From: Treponema sp.
Lineage (GTDB): Bacteria; Spirochaetota; Spirochaetia; Treponematales; Treponemataceae
NCBI GenBank assembly: GCA_022510845.1
Contig: JAFLSR010000024.1
Coordinates: forward strand, 1-35,457
Direction of reading: 5' to 3'
DNA: 35,457 nucleotides
Below, piece by piece: positions 7,117-14,678 of the stretch; within the stretch, counting starts at the first letter, position 1; each line of letters opens with the position of its first letter. The translations under genes were made by a program, and so were the position numbers. The notes beneath the pieces were generated by a model. That model was not told where the DNA came from. It saw only the letters and a list, made by a program, of their open reading frames with translations, and ran no database searches.

Positions 7117-8670
7117 ATGACATTGCTTTCAAACACATTCGCCGTTTTCCTGCTCGCGACACTCGCGGTCTATTACATCTGCCCGAAACGCTTCCAGTGG
7201 ATGTGCCTGCTCGCAGCGAGCATCGTGTTCTATGCGTTCAGCGGAATCGGGAACCTCGCCTTCATTATGGGAAGCGCGCTCGTCACGTTCCTTGCCGCCG
7301 CCATCGTCTCGAACATAAACGCCACGCTCAAAGAGAAAAAGGCGCAGGTCTCAAAGGACGACTTCAAGCCGCTGAAAAAGCGAGCGCAGACGAGAAAGAG
7401 GTTCGTCCTCATCGCAATGCTCGCGCTGAACGTGGGAATCCTCTTCTACCTCAAATACTGGCGTGTCCTTGTCGGCTCAAAGACGCTGCTCCTTCCGCTC
7501 GGCATCTCGTACTACACGCTTCAGGCAATCGGCTACTTCATGGACGTGTACAACGGCAAAATCGGGCGGGAGACGAACTTCGCGAGATTCCTGCTGTTCA
7601 TCTCGTTCTTCCCGCAGCTGATTATGGGGCCGATAAACCGCTACGGCGTGCAGGGTGAGCAGCTCAAAAGCGGGCATGACTTCGACTTCGAGAACATAAA
7701 GCACGGCGTCATGTTGATTTTGTACGGCGCGCTCAAAAAATATCTTGTCGCCGATATGCTCTACACGAGAATCGGAGCGATTCTTGACCCCGGCTACGAG
7801 AACCTGCCCGGCTGCGTGATTGCGTTCGCCATCCTGATGTACGCCGTCTACCAGTACGCCGATTTCTCCGGCGGAATCGATATGTTCCTCGGCGTGGCGG
7901 AGCTGTTCGGAATCAGTATGCAGCCGAATTTCAGGCAGCCCTACTTCTCCACGAGCATCGCCAATTTCTGGCAGCGATGGCACATAAGCCTCGGCCAGTG
8001 GATGCGGGACTACGTTTTCTATCCGTTCGCGCTCTCGTCCCCGATGCAGGCGCTGGGCAAATGGTGCGGCTCGCATCTCGGAAAGCATTTCGCGCGCGTG
8101 CTTCCCGCCTGCGCCGCGAACATCCTCGTGTTCATGCTGGTGGGAGTCTGGCACGGGCCTGAGCTGCACTTCTTTGTGTGGGGCTTGTACAACGGCCTTC
8201 TGATTGCGTTGAGCGACATTCTGAGACCCGTCTTCGAGAAGATGAATGCGGCCCTCCATGTCAACACGAAAAGCAGGGCATGGCGCCTGTTCAGAATCGC
8301 GCGCACGTTCTTCCTTGTGAACATCGGCTGGTACTTCGACCGCATCGTTGACGTTAGACAGAGCTTCGTCTACCTCAAGGACACGTTCCTCCGCTTCGGG
8401 AATCCGAAAGTCCTCCTGTCGAAGCTGTACCTCCGGGACATCATGGGGCCAATCTCGAACTTCGAGTCGCAGATTATATGCGTGGTTCTCGGCTCGCTTG
8501 TCATGCTTGCCGTGAGCATACTTAAAGAGCGCAATGTTGACGTGTACGCCGCCATTCAGAAGAGGAGCATCGCAGTCAGATGGGGAGCGTACTACGCCAT
8601 GCTGATTCTGGTAATCCTGTCATTCACGTTCAGCGCGGGCGACGCGGGATTCATGTACGCCCGGTATTAG
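7117..8670 (+). CDS. MBOAT O-acyltransferase (DltB/AlgI family)
   Basis: 517 residues, about 10-12 membrane segments. Family marks are PLGISYYTLQAIGYFMDVY (127-145), MGPINRYG (170-177), NFWQRWHISLGQWMRDYVF (283-301) and the catalytic GVWHGPELHFFVWG (343-356, His346). DltB-type proteins take an acyl group from a carrier protein on the inside and pass it through a membrane funnel to acceptors outside, with an SGNH partner such as the gene just upstream. The gene starts 15 nt after that partner (AAGGGG site). The carrier protein lies immediately beyond, on the other strand, 17 nt from this stop. Substrate cannot be read from MBOAT sequence. Confidence 0.92.
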   Translation: MTLLSNTFAVFLLATLAVYYICPKRFQWMCLLAASIVFYAFSGIGNLAFIMGSALVTFLAAAIVSNINATLKEKKAQVSKDDFKPLKKRAQTRKRFVLIAMLALNVGILFYLKYWRVLVGSKTLLLPLGISYYTLQAIGYFMDVYNGKIGRETNFARFLLFISFFPQLIMGPINRYGVQGEQLKSGHDFDFENIKHGVMLILYGALKKYLVADMLYTRIGAILDPGYENLPGCVIAFAILMYAVYQYADFSGGIDMFLGVAELFGISMQPNFRQPYFSTSIANFWQRWHISLGQWMRDYVFYPFALSSPMQALGKWCGSHLGKHFARVLPACAANILVFMLVGVWHGPELHFFVWGLYNGLLIALSDILRPVFEKMNAALHVNTKSRAWRLFRIARTFFLVNIGWYFDRIVDVRQSFVYLKDTFLRFGNPKVLLSKLYLRDIMGPISNFESQIICVVLGSLVMLAVSILKERNVDVYAAIQKRSIAVRWGAYYAMLILVILSFTFSAGDAGFMYARY

Positions 8671-8687
8671 CGGAGGAAGCCCCGCCT
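8671..8687. terminator. Short convergent gap between the two polymer operons, possible weak terminator
   Basis: Only 17 bp separate the two stops. GCGG and CCGC bracket AGGAAGCC and could make a short stem, but there is no T run on either side. Transcripts of the two operons probably overlap at their 3' ends. Confidence 0.25.
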
Positions 8688-8909
8688 TTACTGAAGCCGC
8701 TCAATCATCGCCTGAAGGCTCTCGGCGGAGTTGAAGTTCTCCGGCACGATGTCGGCGGGCGTAATCTCGATGTCAAAGGTCTCCTTGAGCGTCGTGATAA
8801 GCTGCACGATGTCGAACGAGTCGAGGATTCCGTTGTCAATCAGGGCCTTCTCCGTGGCGAAGTCCACGTCGGGCTTAAGCTCGGTCAAAATTTTCAGCAG
8901 TTCGTCCAT
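8688..8909 (-). CDS. Acyl/aminoacyl carrier protein (DltC-like)
   Basis: 73 residues, the usual carrier-protein size. The phosphopantetheine attachment site is Ser31 in DNGILDSFDIVQLI (25-38), with the family's three acidic helices around it and a C-terminal SAESLQAMIERL. A GAGGTGG site precedes the ATG by 5 nt, and the gene is 17 nt after the decarboxylase stop. In Dlt systems the ligase loads the carrier and the MBOAT unloads it. Here the operon also holds a PLP decarboxylase, so the carried group is likely altered on this protein, as BtrI is in butirosin biosynthesis. No dedicated phosphopantetheinyl transferase is in the window. Confidence 0.9.
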   Translation of the reverse strand: MDELLKILTELKPDVDFATEKALIDNGILDSFDIVQLITTLKETFDIEITPADIVPENFNSAESLQAMIERLQ

Positions 8910-8926
8910 AATTCCACCTCAAAATG

Positions 8927-10096
8927 TTATGAATTCAGTATATATGTTTCCTCGCCATTCCGCAACCGCCCGATTTTCCCGCCGCTCGTGGCAAGGACGG
9001 CCGGCAGAGGATGGCTCAGGAAAAGATAGATTCCCTCGGTGACGGAATACGCGCCGATGTCGCCGAACACGAGCAGGTCGCCGATTGCGGGGGCTGCGAG
9101 CGGAAGCCTGCGCAGAACGATGTCCGCCGTGGTGCAGAGCGAGCCTGCCACCATGTAGTCCTCAAGGTTTGAGAAAGCGGCGGCCTGCGGAATGTGGCGG
9201 ACGGGCGGATTCTTCATGCCCATCATCTGGCCGTAATAGTTTATGTGGTTGATTCCGCCGTCAATCAGGCAGTAGCGGTTGCTGCCGTCGCCTTTCACGT
9301 CAGCGATTCTCGTGGCGTAGATTCCGCACGGCGATGCGACGTACCGCCCAAGCTCCACCACGAAATTGTACGGCGAGCCCTTTATGCACTCGGCGAATTC
9401 CTCAAGCACGGCGAAGTTGCCGCTCTCGTCCCTGCCGGAAAAATAGTCGTAGCCGAGGCCCGGCCCGTACTCGATTTCAAGCGAGCCGACTCCGCACTCC
9501 TCTTTCAGCCTGTCGCAGAAGCCCTGAATGAAAGCGACCTCCTCTCGGATTTTGGAAATCTTTTTCTGCGTGCCGGTGAAAAAGTGTATGCCACGGATTC
9601 TGATTTTCGGCTCGTCTTTGAGCAGCGCGATGCACCGGCGCAAATCCTCACCGCTCATTCCGAACTGGTTTCCGCCTGTCAGACGGAGAATCACGTCCTG
9701 CGCACGGGCGGAATCCTCCGATTCACGGACTGCCCGCACAAGATACTCGGCATGGCTTTTCGATTCAAGCGTGATTGTGTTCACGCCGAGCGCGCAGGCT
9801 CTCCTCACGTCATCGAAGGTTTTCACCACGCCTGAGAAAACAATTTTCTTCGGGTCAAGGCCGATTCTCTCGCAGGCGGAAAGCTCTCCGGGCGAGCAGA
9901 CCTCAAAGAGAATGTCCTCGTCCTTGAGCGCATGGACAAGAAATGCGTTCGCCTTGATTGCGTAGCAGAACCGCGCGTTCTCAGGAAGTCGCGAGCGTAT
10001 GTCCCGCACCCTCTCACGCGCCATGTCAAAGTCGAAGAGATAGAACGGAGTGCCGTGCTCCGAGGCGATTGCGGCGTAATCAGTCTTTGCAGCCAT
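8927..10096 (-). CDS. Fold-type III PLP decarboxylase, BtrK-like (carrier-bound aminoacyl substrate predicted)
   Basis: 389 residues, alanine-racemase-like barrel plus C-terminal beta domain of the Orn/DAP/Arg decarboxylase family. The PLP lysine is in FCYAIKANAF (43-52), the phosphate site in EYGPGLG and VELGRYVASPCG, the catalytic Cys in GSLCTTAD, and the aromatic in GAYSVTEG. Three motifs differ from diaminopimelate decarboxylase and match BtrK as I remember it: HFFTGTQ where LysA has HIGSQ, LCTxxD where LysA has CESxD, and FLSHPLPA after the GAY motif. BtrK decarboxylates glutamyl groups held on a carrier protein. The gene overlaps the ligase stop by 17 nt and precedes the carrier gene. 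The product could be beta-alanyl, GABA or another amine. Lysine biosynthesis is the less likely alternative. Confidence 0.85.
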   Translation of the reverse strand: MAAKTDYAAIASEHGTPFYLFDFDMARERVRDIRSRLPENARFCYAIKANAFLVHALKDEDILFEVCSPGELSACERIGLDPKKIVFSGVVKTFDDVRRACALGVNTITLESKSHAEYLVRAVRESEDSARAQDVILRLTGGNQFGMSGEDLRRCIALLKDEPKIRIRGIHFFTGTQKKISKIREEVAFIQGFCDRLKEECGVGSLEIEYGPGLGYDYFSGRDESGNFAVLEEFAECIKGSPYNFVVELGRYVASPCGIYATRIADVKGDGSNRYCLIDGGINHINYYGQMMGMKNPPVRHIPQAAAFSNLEDYMVAGSLCTTADIVLRRLPLAAPAIGDLLVFGDIGAYSVTEGIYLFLSHPLPAVLATSGGKIGRLRNGEETYILNS

Positions 10097-11600
10097 TCAA
10101 TTTCTCCAGAAGCGCGCGGCGGTCGATTTTCCCGTTTTTGGTGAGCGGGAATTCGGCAAGGCGGATGAAGTCGGAGGGAACCATGTATGCGGGCAGGCTG
10201 ACTTTCAGAAGCGTCACGATGTCTTTCTTGTCGCACTCCTCTCCGGCATAGAACGCGGTGATTTTGTTGTCCGCAAAGACGCAGCAGGCGCGGCTTATTC
10301 CGTCGTGCCTCGCAATCGCATTCTCTATCTCGCCAAGCTCGATTCGGTGCCCCATGTGCTTAATCTGCGTGTCCTTGCGCCCTATATAATAGTAGTTTCC
10401 GTCCTCCCCGAGCACGGCAAGGTCGCCCGTCCTGTAGATTCGCTCGAAAAAGGCCTTGTTCAGCGGATTCTGCACGAAGACCTCCGCCGTCCTCTCGCTG
10501 TTGTAGTAGCCGAGCGCGACGCACGTCCCGGAGACGCAGACCTCGCCCTCAACATCGGGCTTTGTCACCGGCCTGTCGCTTTCGTCAAGCAGGAGGATGC
10601 GCTCGTTCGGGAAGGGAACGCCCATCGGGATTCCGCGCGCGTAGCCCTCGATGTCGGCGTCCTTCGGAATGCGGAAGTACGTGCAGTTGCAGGTGATTTC
10701 GGTCGGTCCGTAGAGGTTTATGTATTCCGCGGCGGGAACGAATCTTTTCCAGACCGCAAGTTGCTTTACCGGCATTACCTCGCCCGAGAACATCACCATG
10801 CGCAGCTTCGCCGGCATCTTGTAGTCGAATCCGTTGAGCGTGGAGACGATGCACAGCGCGGACACCGCCCAAATCAGCACGGTAATCTCGCGCTCCTCAA
10901 GATAGTCGAGGAGCTTTGTCGGGAAAGAGAAGAACATTTTCGGCACGAGATGCACGGACGCGCCGGTGAACACGCCGGAGAAAATGTCCTTCACGGACAC
11001 ATCGAAGTCGAACGGCGCCTGGTTCGCGATGTTGTCATCCGCTCGGATTCCGAAAATCTCCGTGAAGCAGGAGATGAAGTCAATTACCGAGCGGTGTGAG
11101 ACAGCGACCGCCTTGGGCGTTCCTGTCGAGCCGGATGTGAAGTTCGCGTAGGCCGCGTCCGTGTCGATTATGCTCCGCCGCCGCGCGTCGTCATAGCAAC
11201 GGGGGGGGGTATTATCATCCTCAAGTTTGCTGAAGAAGAGCGGCTCTGCGTTCAAGGCGGAAAACTTTTTCTCAAATCGGCTGTCCGCCACGATGTGCCT
11301 CACTCCGAGCGTCTCAATCATTGAGTTTAGGCGGCTGTCGGGAAAAGTCGCGTCAAAATAGGAGTAGAAGCAGCCCGCATACAGCGCGCCGAAAAAGTAT
11401 TCGAGGGTTTTGACGCTTTTTTCTATCATGACGGGAACGGCCTGCCCCGGCTCGAAGTACCGCGACAGAACCGCCGCCCTTTCCTTCCCCTTCTCTACAA
11501 GAGCGCTCCAAGTGATTGACGCGCTCACATCGGCAAAGGCAAGCTTGTCGGGGAATCTTTCCGCAGTCTCTTCAAGATAATCGAGGATGGTGAATTTCAT
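10080..11600 (-). CDS. Amino-acid-activating AMP ligase (DltA-like adenylation enzyme)
   Basis: 506 residues, a complete stand-alone adenylation enzyme. Motifs in order: NFTSGSTGTPKAVAVSHRS (153-171), FDFDVSVKD (197-205; an Asp of the kind that holds the alpha-amino group), NLYGPTE (295-301), YRTGDLAVL (389-397), GRKDTQIKHMGHRIELGEIE (407-426) and LTKNGKIDR (486-494, Lys491). DltA enzymes have a Cys before GEV that fixes D-alanine; here the site is Ser272 in MFSGEVMP. Together with the BtrK-like neighbour this argues for a different amino acid. A G9 run (C9 on the coding strand) at codons for residues 131-134, before the first motif, can switch the gene off. No RBS is present; an in-frame TAG lies 6 nt upstream, so the start is firm. 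Confidence 0.88.
   Translation of the reverse strand: MKFTILDYLEETAERFPDKLAFADVSASITWSALVEKGKERAAVLSRYFEPGQAVPVMIEKSVKTLEYFFGALYAGCFYSYFDATFPDSRLNSMIETLGVRHIVADSRFEKKFSALNAEPLFFSKLEDDNTPPRCYDDARRRSIIDTDAAYANFTSGSTGTPKAVAVSHRSVIDFISCFTEIFGIRADDNIANQAPFDFDVSVKDIFSGVFTGASVHLVPKMFFSFPTKLLDYLEEREITVLIWAVSALCIVSTLNGFDYKMPAKLRMVMFSGEVMPVKQLAVWKRFVPAAEYINLYGPTEITCNCTYFRIPKDADIEGYARGIPMGVPFPNERILLLDESDRPVTKPDVEGEVCVSGTCVALGYYNSERTAEVFVQNPLNKAFFERIYRTGDLAVLGEDGNYYYIGRKDTQIKHMGHRIELGEIENAIARHDGISRACCVFADNKITAFYAGEECDKKDIVTLLKVSLPAYMVPSDFIRLAEFPLTKNGKIDRRALLEKLNGCKD
11201..11209 (-). repeat. G9 homopolymer (C9 on coding strand) inside the ligase gene
   Basis: Nine consecutive G. On the coding strand it reads ATA then nine C, exactly as in the glycerophosphotransferase gene 6.5 kb away. 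It encodes Thr-Pro-Pro-Arg upstream of the catalytic motifs, and the frame is open at nine. Confidence 0.8.
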
Positions 11601-11606
11601 GCGCTA

Positions 11607-11635
11607 ATTATAGCATAATAAAGGAAATTTTGCTA
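11607..11635 (-). promoter_or_regulatory. Promoter of the ligase-decarboxylase-carrier operon, probably leaderless
   Basis: TGC-TATAAT on the minus strand (-10 at 11612-11607) ends 6 nt before the ATG at 11600; a weak -35, TAGCAA, lies at 11635-11630 with a 17-nt spacer. There is no Shine-Dalgarno sequence. Confidence 0.6.
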
Positions 11636-11639
11636 GTCT

Positions 11640-11930
11640 CCATATTTTCGGGTTTCTTCCATAAAACAAGAAAAAATCGTATCACAAATTCACCACCATG
11701 CCGCAGGCGAAGAGCGGGATTACGGAACAGTATTTCGCGCACTGGACGCGGACATCTTTGCGCCCCTGTAGCCGCGTCCCACTCGTCAGAGATTTCGATG
11801 TGGGGTGTGCCGTTTTCTCCTTGGATTATATTTATGCGGGCGCAGAGTTCGCAGTTCATGTCCGTGTCGTTTCAGACATAGAGGTAAAAAGCGTTCCTGT
11901 GGCGGTCTTTGTAACTGCATGATATTGCCC
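11640..11930 (-). pseudogene. Possible decayed small gene between ligase and repeat array
   Basis: On the minus strand one frame reads YKDRHRNAFYLYV, a stop, then NDTDMNCELCARINIIQGE and NGTPHIEISDEWD before losing protein-like character. The two parts are in the same frame and together resemble real protein interrupted by a nonsense codon; the ATG at 11859 has no clear RBS. No family is recognised. The rest of 11636-11962 holds nothing else I can name. Confidence 0.25.
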
Positions 11931-11962
11931 CAAGAAGCGACATTCTCCGCGCCTTTCAAAGA

Positions 11963-12065
11963 AATCGTACCAGTATTGCGTTGTAATCGTACCACGATTG
12001 ACCTGCAATCGTACCACGATTGGGGGGCAATCGTACCACGATTACAACTGAATCGTGGTACGATT
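11963..12065. repeat. Array of five 15-bp palindromes with exact 22-bp period
   Basis: Units of AATCGTACCACGATT start at 11985, 12007 and 12029; a fourth at 12051 has the centre inverted (AATCGTGGTACGATT), and a fifth degenerate copy starts at 11963. Arms are AATCGT/ACGATT around a 3-bp centre, and the 7-bp spacers differ in sequence (GCGTTGT, GACCTGC, GGGGGGC, ACAACTG). The exact 22-bp step, two helical turns, puts every unit on the same DNA face, as in iteron or multi-operator arrays. It overlaps the stop codon of the small ORF at 12064. It is not a CRISPR array. Confidence 0.85.
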
Positions 12066-12168
12066 ACAACGCGGGCATTCCGATAGCCCCAATGCCCGCG
12101 CCATCGGCGGTTAAAACGCAAGCCGATATGATTCCCAAAAATGCCATTGCTAAAATATTTTTTTTCAT
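12064..12168 (-). CDS. Tiny signal-peptide ORF, possibly the remnant of a secreted-protein gene
   Basis: 34 codons on the minus strand. A perfect AAGGAG lies 6 nt before the ATG and a strong extended -10 promoter follows. The peptide is a textbook export signal (MKKNILAMAFLGIISACVL, with a possible lipobox around SAC) plus 15 further residues, then a stop inside the last unit of the 22-bp array. The promoter and RBS block is almost identical to that of the secreted protein gene starting at 16232. It is either a small secreted lipopeptide or the 5' stub of a lost paralogue. Confidence 0.45.
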   Translation of the reverse strand: MKKNILAMAFLGIISACVLTADGAGIGAIGMPAL

Positions 12169-12208
12169 CGGTGTCTCCTTGGTCTGATTATACCACATTC
12201 CGCGCCTG
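12166..12208 (-). promoter_or_regulatory. Promoter/RBS block, copy 1 of a duplicated cassette
   Basis: TGG-TATAAT (-10 at 12192-12187), then AAGGAG and ATG. About 42 bp match the block at 16230-16272 with one indel and one substitution. It begins right after the end of the 806-residue repeat protein gene. Confidence 0.6.
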
Positions 12209-12223
12209 CGCCCCTGCCGCGCG

Positions 12224-14644
12224 TCATTTTGCCTTGCCTATCGGCGTTGTGTTCAGTTCCGCACCCTCGGCGAGTAGCCGGAACAGGTCCACGATGTCCT
12301 TGGCGACGAGGCAGGCTTCCTCCAGCTTTTTGGATTTTTCGCTTATCATATAGATTGCGTCAGGGCCGTTGCCGAGCCTGTTTGTCGGGTCTATAAAAAA
12401 CAAATCCCATGCAAAAATGTCTTCGTCGGACAAGAGCGAGTTTTCATTATAGTAAAAAGCAAACATTTTCTTTTTTTCAAAGAATCTGTTGTGCTTTTCA
12501 AGTAAATCTGAGAGAAATCCCAAATAAAGCCCGCCGGCGCTTATTGTTATGTCACCTGCCTTTAAGATAACATACAGCAGTTTTGCAAGGCTTGCGTTCT
12601 TCACAAAAATCTCTTCATTGCTTTTTATATACGCGAAACTCCCGTCATTTGAGAAATCTCTTGTATGGAAAGTCTCACGGTTCTTTTTCATAATTTCAAG
12701 GTATCTTTCCAGTCGGGTCAGCTCATCAGACAACTTCGGGTCAAGCCCTAAAACTTCATTGCATTTCTTTTCAAGAAAGGAAACATAGTCGTCCGTCCAC
12801 GGCTTGATTTCTTTCCAACCGGGATTGAAAACATAATTCCCGTCTTTCTCGTTTTTTAATGCGTATGATTCAACAGTTGCAATGCCGTTTTTATCGTCTT
12901 GAACAGTGCTTGAAATTATTTCCTTGCCTGTCGGCGTCGTGTTCAGTTCCGCGCCCTCGGCGAAAAGCCGGAACAGGTCCACAATGTCCTTGGCGACATA
13001 TCGGGCTTCCTCCAGCTTTTTGGATTTGAAGCCTATCATATAGATTGCATTTGAACCGTTGCCGAGAATATTTTTATAATCAACAAAAACAAAATCCCAG
13101 TCACTTTCGTAAGCTTCGCCTTTATTCAATGCGAAAACCAGAACATCGTGCAAGTGCTTTTTTGCTCTCTTGCCAATGTTAAATTTCTCAAACGATTCAA
13201 GTATCAGAGCTTCGATTGCCACATTCCCTGTCATAAAAGCAAAGTACCGCAGATTCAGCAATACATACACAAACTCAACGGGATAGGAATCGGCCATACA
13301 TCTCTGCATCCTGTTCAAACTTTCGGCGGATTCCTCCCAGTATTCTTCCGAAAGCAGCAAAACGTCTTTCTTCCTTATTTCGTCTACATAGTTTTTTATT
13401 GTTTTTATGTCACTGTCCAGTTTCTGTAATCTCTCTTCCGGAATCATCCTTGAAAGCTCTTTTTTATAATCCCCAACAGTTGCAATGCCGTTTTTATCGT
13501 CTTGAACAGTGCTTGAAATTATTTCCTTGCCTGTCGGTGTCGTGTTCAGTTCCGCGCCCTCGGCGAGAAGCCGGAACAGGTCCACGATGTCCTTGGCGAC
13601 AAGGCAGGCCTCCTCCAGCGTTTTGGATTTGGTGCAGATTATGTAGACGGCTTCCGGACCGTTGCCGAGCCTGTTTGTCGGGTCTACGAAGAAATAGTCC
13701 ATCGCATTTATGGTTTTGCCGGCAAAACGGGAGGCATTGCTGAACGCGAACACAAACATATCCTTTAGAATATGCAATGAATATTTCCCGTAATTTTTTT
13801 CGACTAATGATTCATCGCAGAGCGATGCTATGATAAAATCATCTGTCGAGACAATATAAAAGAAATTCTGTATTAAATACAATACTTCCATTGGCAGGCT
13901 GATTGTTGCGGACAGCCTAAAGTTCTTTTGTTCGTCAATGTCCGAATGGCGTATTCTCCTTATTTTCCCCCGTATGTTTTTGCTTTTCATCAATGAAAAA
14001 TACTGTTCGATTTTGTCCTGCATCTCGTTAATTTTCTCGATGAGCCTGGAATCATTCTCAACATTTTTGGCGAGCAGTTCTTTTATTATGATGCCTTTGC
14101 TTTCAGGTCTTTTTTTTTCAAACGGTGTTGCCGCATCGATTGCCTTTCTGCTCGCGACGGCTTCCAGGAATTCGATGAAGGTATTGCCGACAATCTCAAA
14201 ATCCTCGCAATCGCATCTGTTCACCCTCCAGAATGTGTCGGTTCCCCTGCCCAACGTATTATGGATGTCAAAGAAATAGCTGCACTCGCCCTCGTCCTGC
14301 CCGACAATCAGAAAGTCTTTCAGCTCCTCAATCGCGCTGTAGCCGGCTTTCCCGCCGACATGATTGAACTCGTACAGTTCTCTCGCGTCATACGCCCTGA
14401 ATTCATCTATGGAATCGGGGTTGTATATGTAGTTGCCGATTCCGGCATTCAGGAATTCCTTGTACTGCTCCGGGAGCGATATGCCTGATTGTCTTTCAAT
14501 CTCGCATACCGCCCGCAACGTGTCTTCCAGAAGCCCGGAATAGAAGTTTCTGTTCTCTAGGAATTCTTCTTGAACCTTTTTGGTTTCCGAATCGTAATTG
14601 TAGAAACGGTTGAAAATGCTTTGGATTTTTTCTTTGTCACTCAT
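12224..14644 (-). CDS. SUKH (SMI1/KNR4)-domain protein with three internal repeats, probable poly-immunity protein
   Basis: 806 residues, cytoplasmic. Residues about 45-170 form a SUKH domain (GISLPEQYKEFLNAG, FLIVGQDEGECSYFFDI, GNTFIEFLEAV); SUKH proteins mostly neutralise contact-delivered toxins. Three units of about 200 residues follow, each ending in a block with DPTNRLGNGP (or a variant) and KDIVDLFRLLAEGAELNTTP at about residues 332-391, 533-592 and 767-804. The third block stops early (TTPIGKAK), as if the repeat chain were cut. The matching DNA is nearly identical: 13474-13650, 12871-13047, 12232-12345. Such modules can be gained or lost by recombination. The gene follows a small cytosolic gene by 34 nt. 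No toxin gene is seen. Confidence 0.75.
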   Translation of the reverse strand: MSDKEKIQSIFNRFYNYDSETKKVQEEFLENRNFYSGLLEDTLRAVCEIERQSGISLPEQYKEFLNAGIGNYIYNPDSIDEFRAYDARELYEFNHVGGKAGYSAIEELKDFLIVGQDEGECSYFFDIHNTLGRGTDTFWRVNRCDCEDFEIVGNTFIEFLEAVASRKAIDAATPFEKKRPESKGIIIKELLAKNVENDSRLIEKINEMQDKIEQYFSLMKSKNIRGKIRRIRHSDIDEQKNFRLSATISLPMEVLYLIQNFFYIVSTDDFIIASLCDESLVEKNYGKYSLHILKDMFVFAFSNASRFAGKTINAMDYFFVDPTNRLGNGPEAVYIICTKSKTLEEACLVAKDIVDLFRLLAEGAELNTTPTGKEIISSTVQDDKNGIATVGDYKKELSRMIPEERLQKLDSDIKTIKNYVDEIRKKDVLLLSEEYWEESAESLNRMQRCMADSYPVEFVYVLLNLRYFAFMTGNVAIEALILESFEKFNIGKRAKKHLHDVLVFALNKGEAYESDWDFVFVDYKNILGNGSNAIYMIGFKSKKLEEARYVAKDIVDLFRLFAEGAELNTTPTGKEIISSTVQDDKNGIATVESYALKNEKDGNYVFNPGWKEIKPWTDDYVSFLEKKCNEVLGLDPKLSDELTRLERYLEIMKKNRETFHTRDFSNDGSFAYIKSNEEIFVKNASLAKLLYVILKAGDITISAGGLYLGFLSDLLEKHNRFFEKKKMFAFYYNENSLLSDEDIFAWDLFFIDPTNRLGNGPDAIYMISEKSKKLEEACLVAKDIVDLFRLLAEGAELNTTPIGKAK
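12232..13650 (-). repeat. Three near-identical direct repeats within the SUKH repeat gene
   Basis: Blocks of about 177 bp at 13474-13650 and 12871-13047, and a shorter copy at 12232-12345. The first two are 603 bp (201 codons) apart and stay in frame. DNA identity is visibly higher than in the coding regions between them, which suggests recent duplication or gene conversion. Confidence 0.75.
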
Positions 14645-14678
14645 TTCTCAGTTTCCCCCATAATGACATCTTCTTTCG

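Noticed and set aside
7477..8259. 260-codon minus-strand frame inside the MBOAT gene
   Set aside because: It is antisense to the catalytic region of a clear MBOAT protein; the composition (His, Glu, Arg, Val) is that of a shadow frame.
10305..11099. 264-codon plus-strand frame inside the ligase gene
   Set aside because: It is antisense to well-conserved adenylation motifs in GC-rich DNA, where long shadow frames are expected.
11963..12065. CRISPR-like array
   Set aside because: Units are 15-bp palindromes with 7-bp spacers, far too short for CRISPR repeats and spacers, and no cas gene is present.
11786..12121. 111-codon minus-strand frame across the 22-bp array
   Set aside because: The 22-bp period is not a multiple of three, so the array is not a protein repeat; the frame simply lacks stops.
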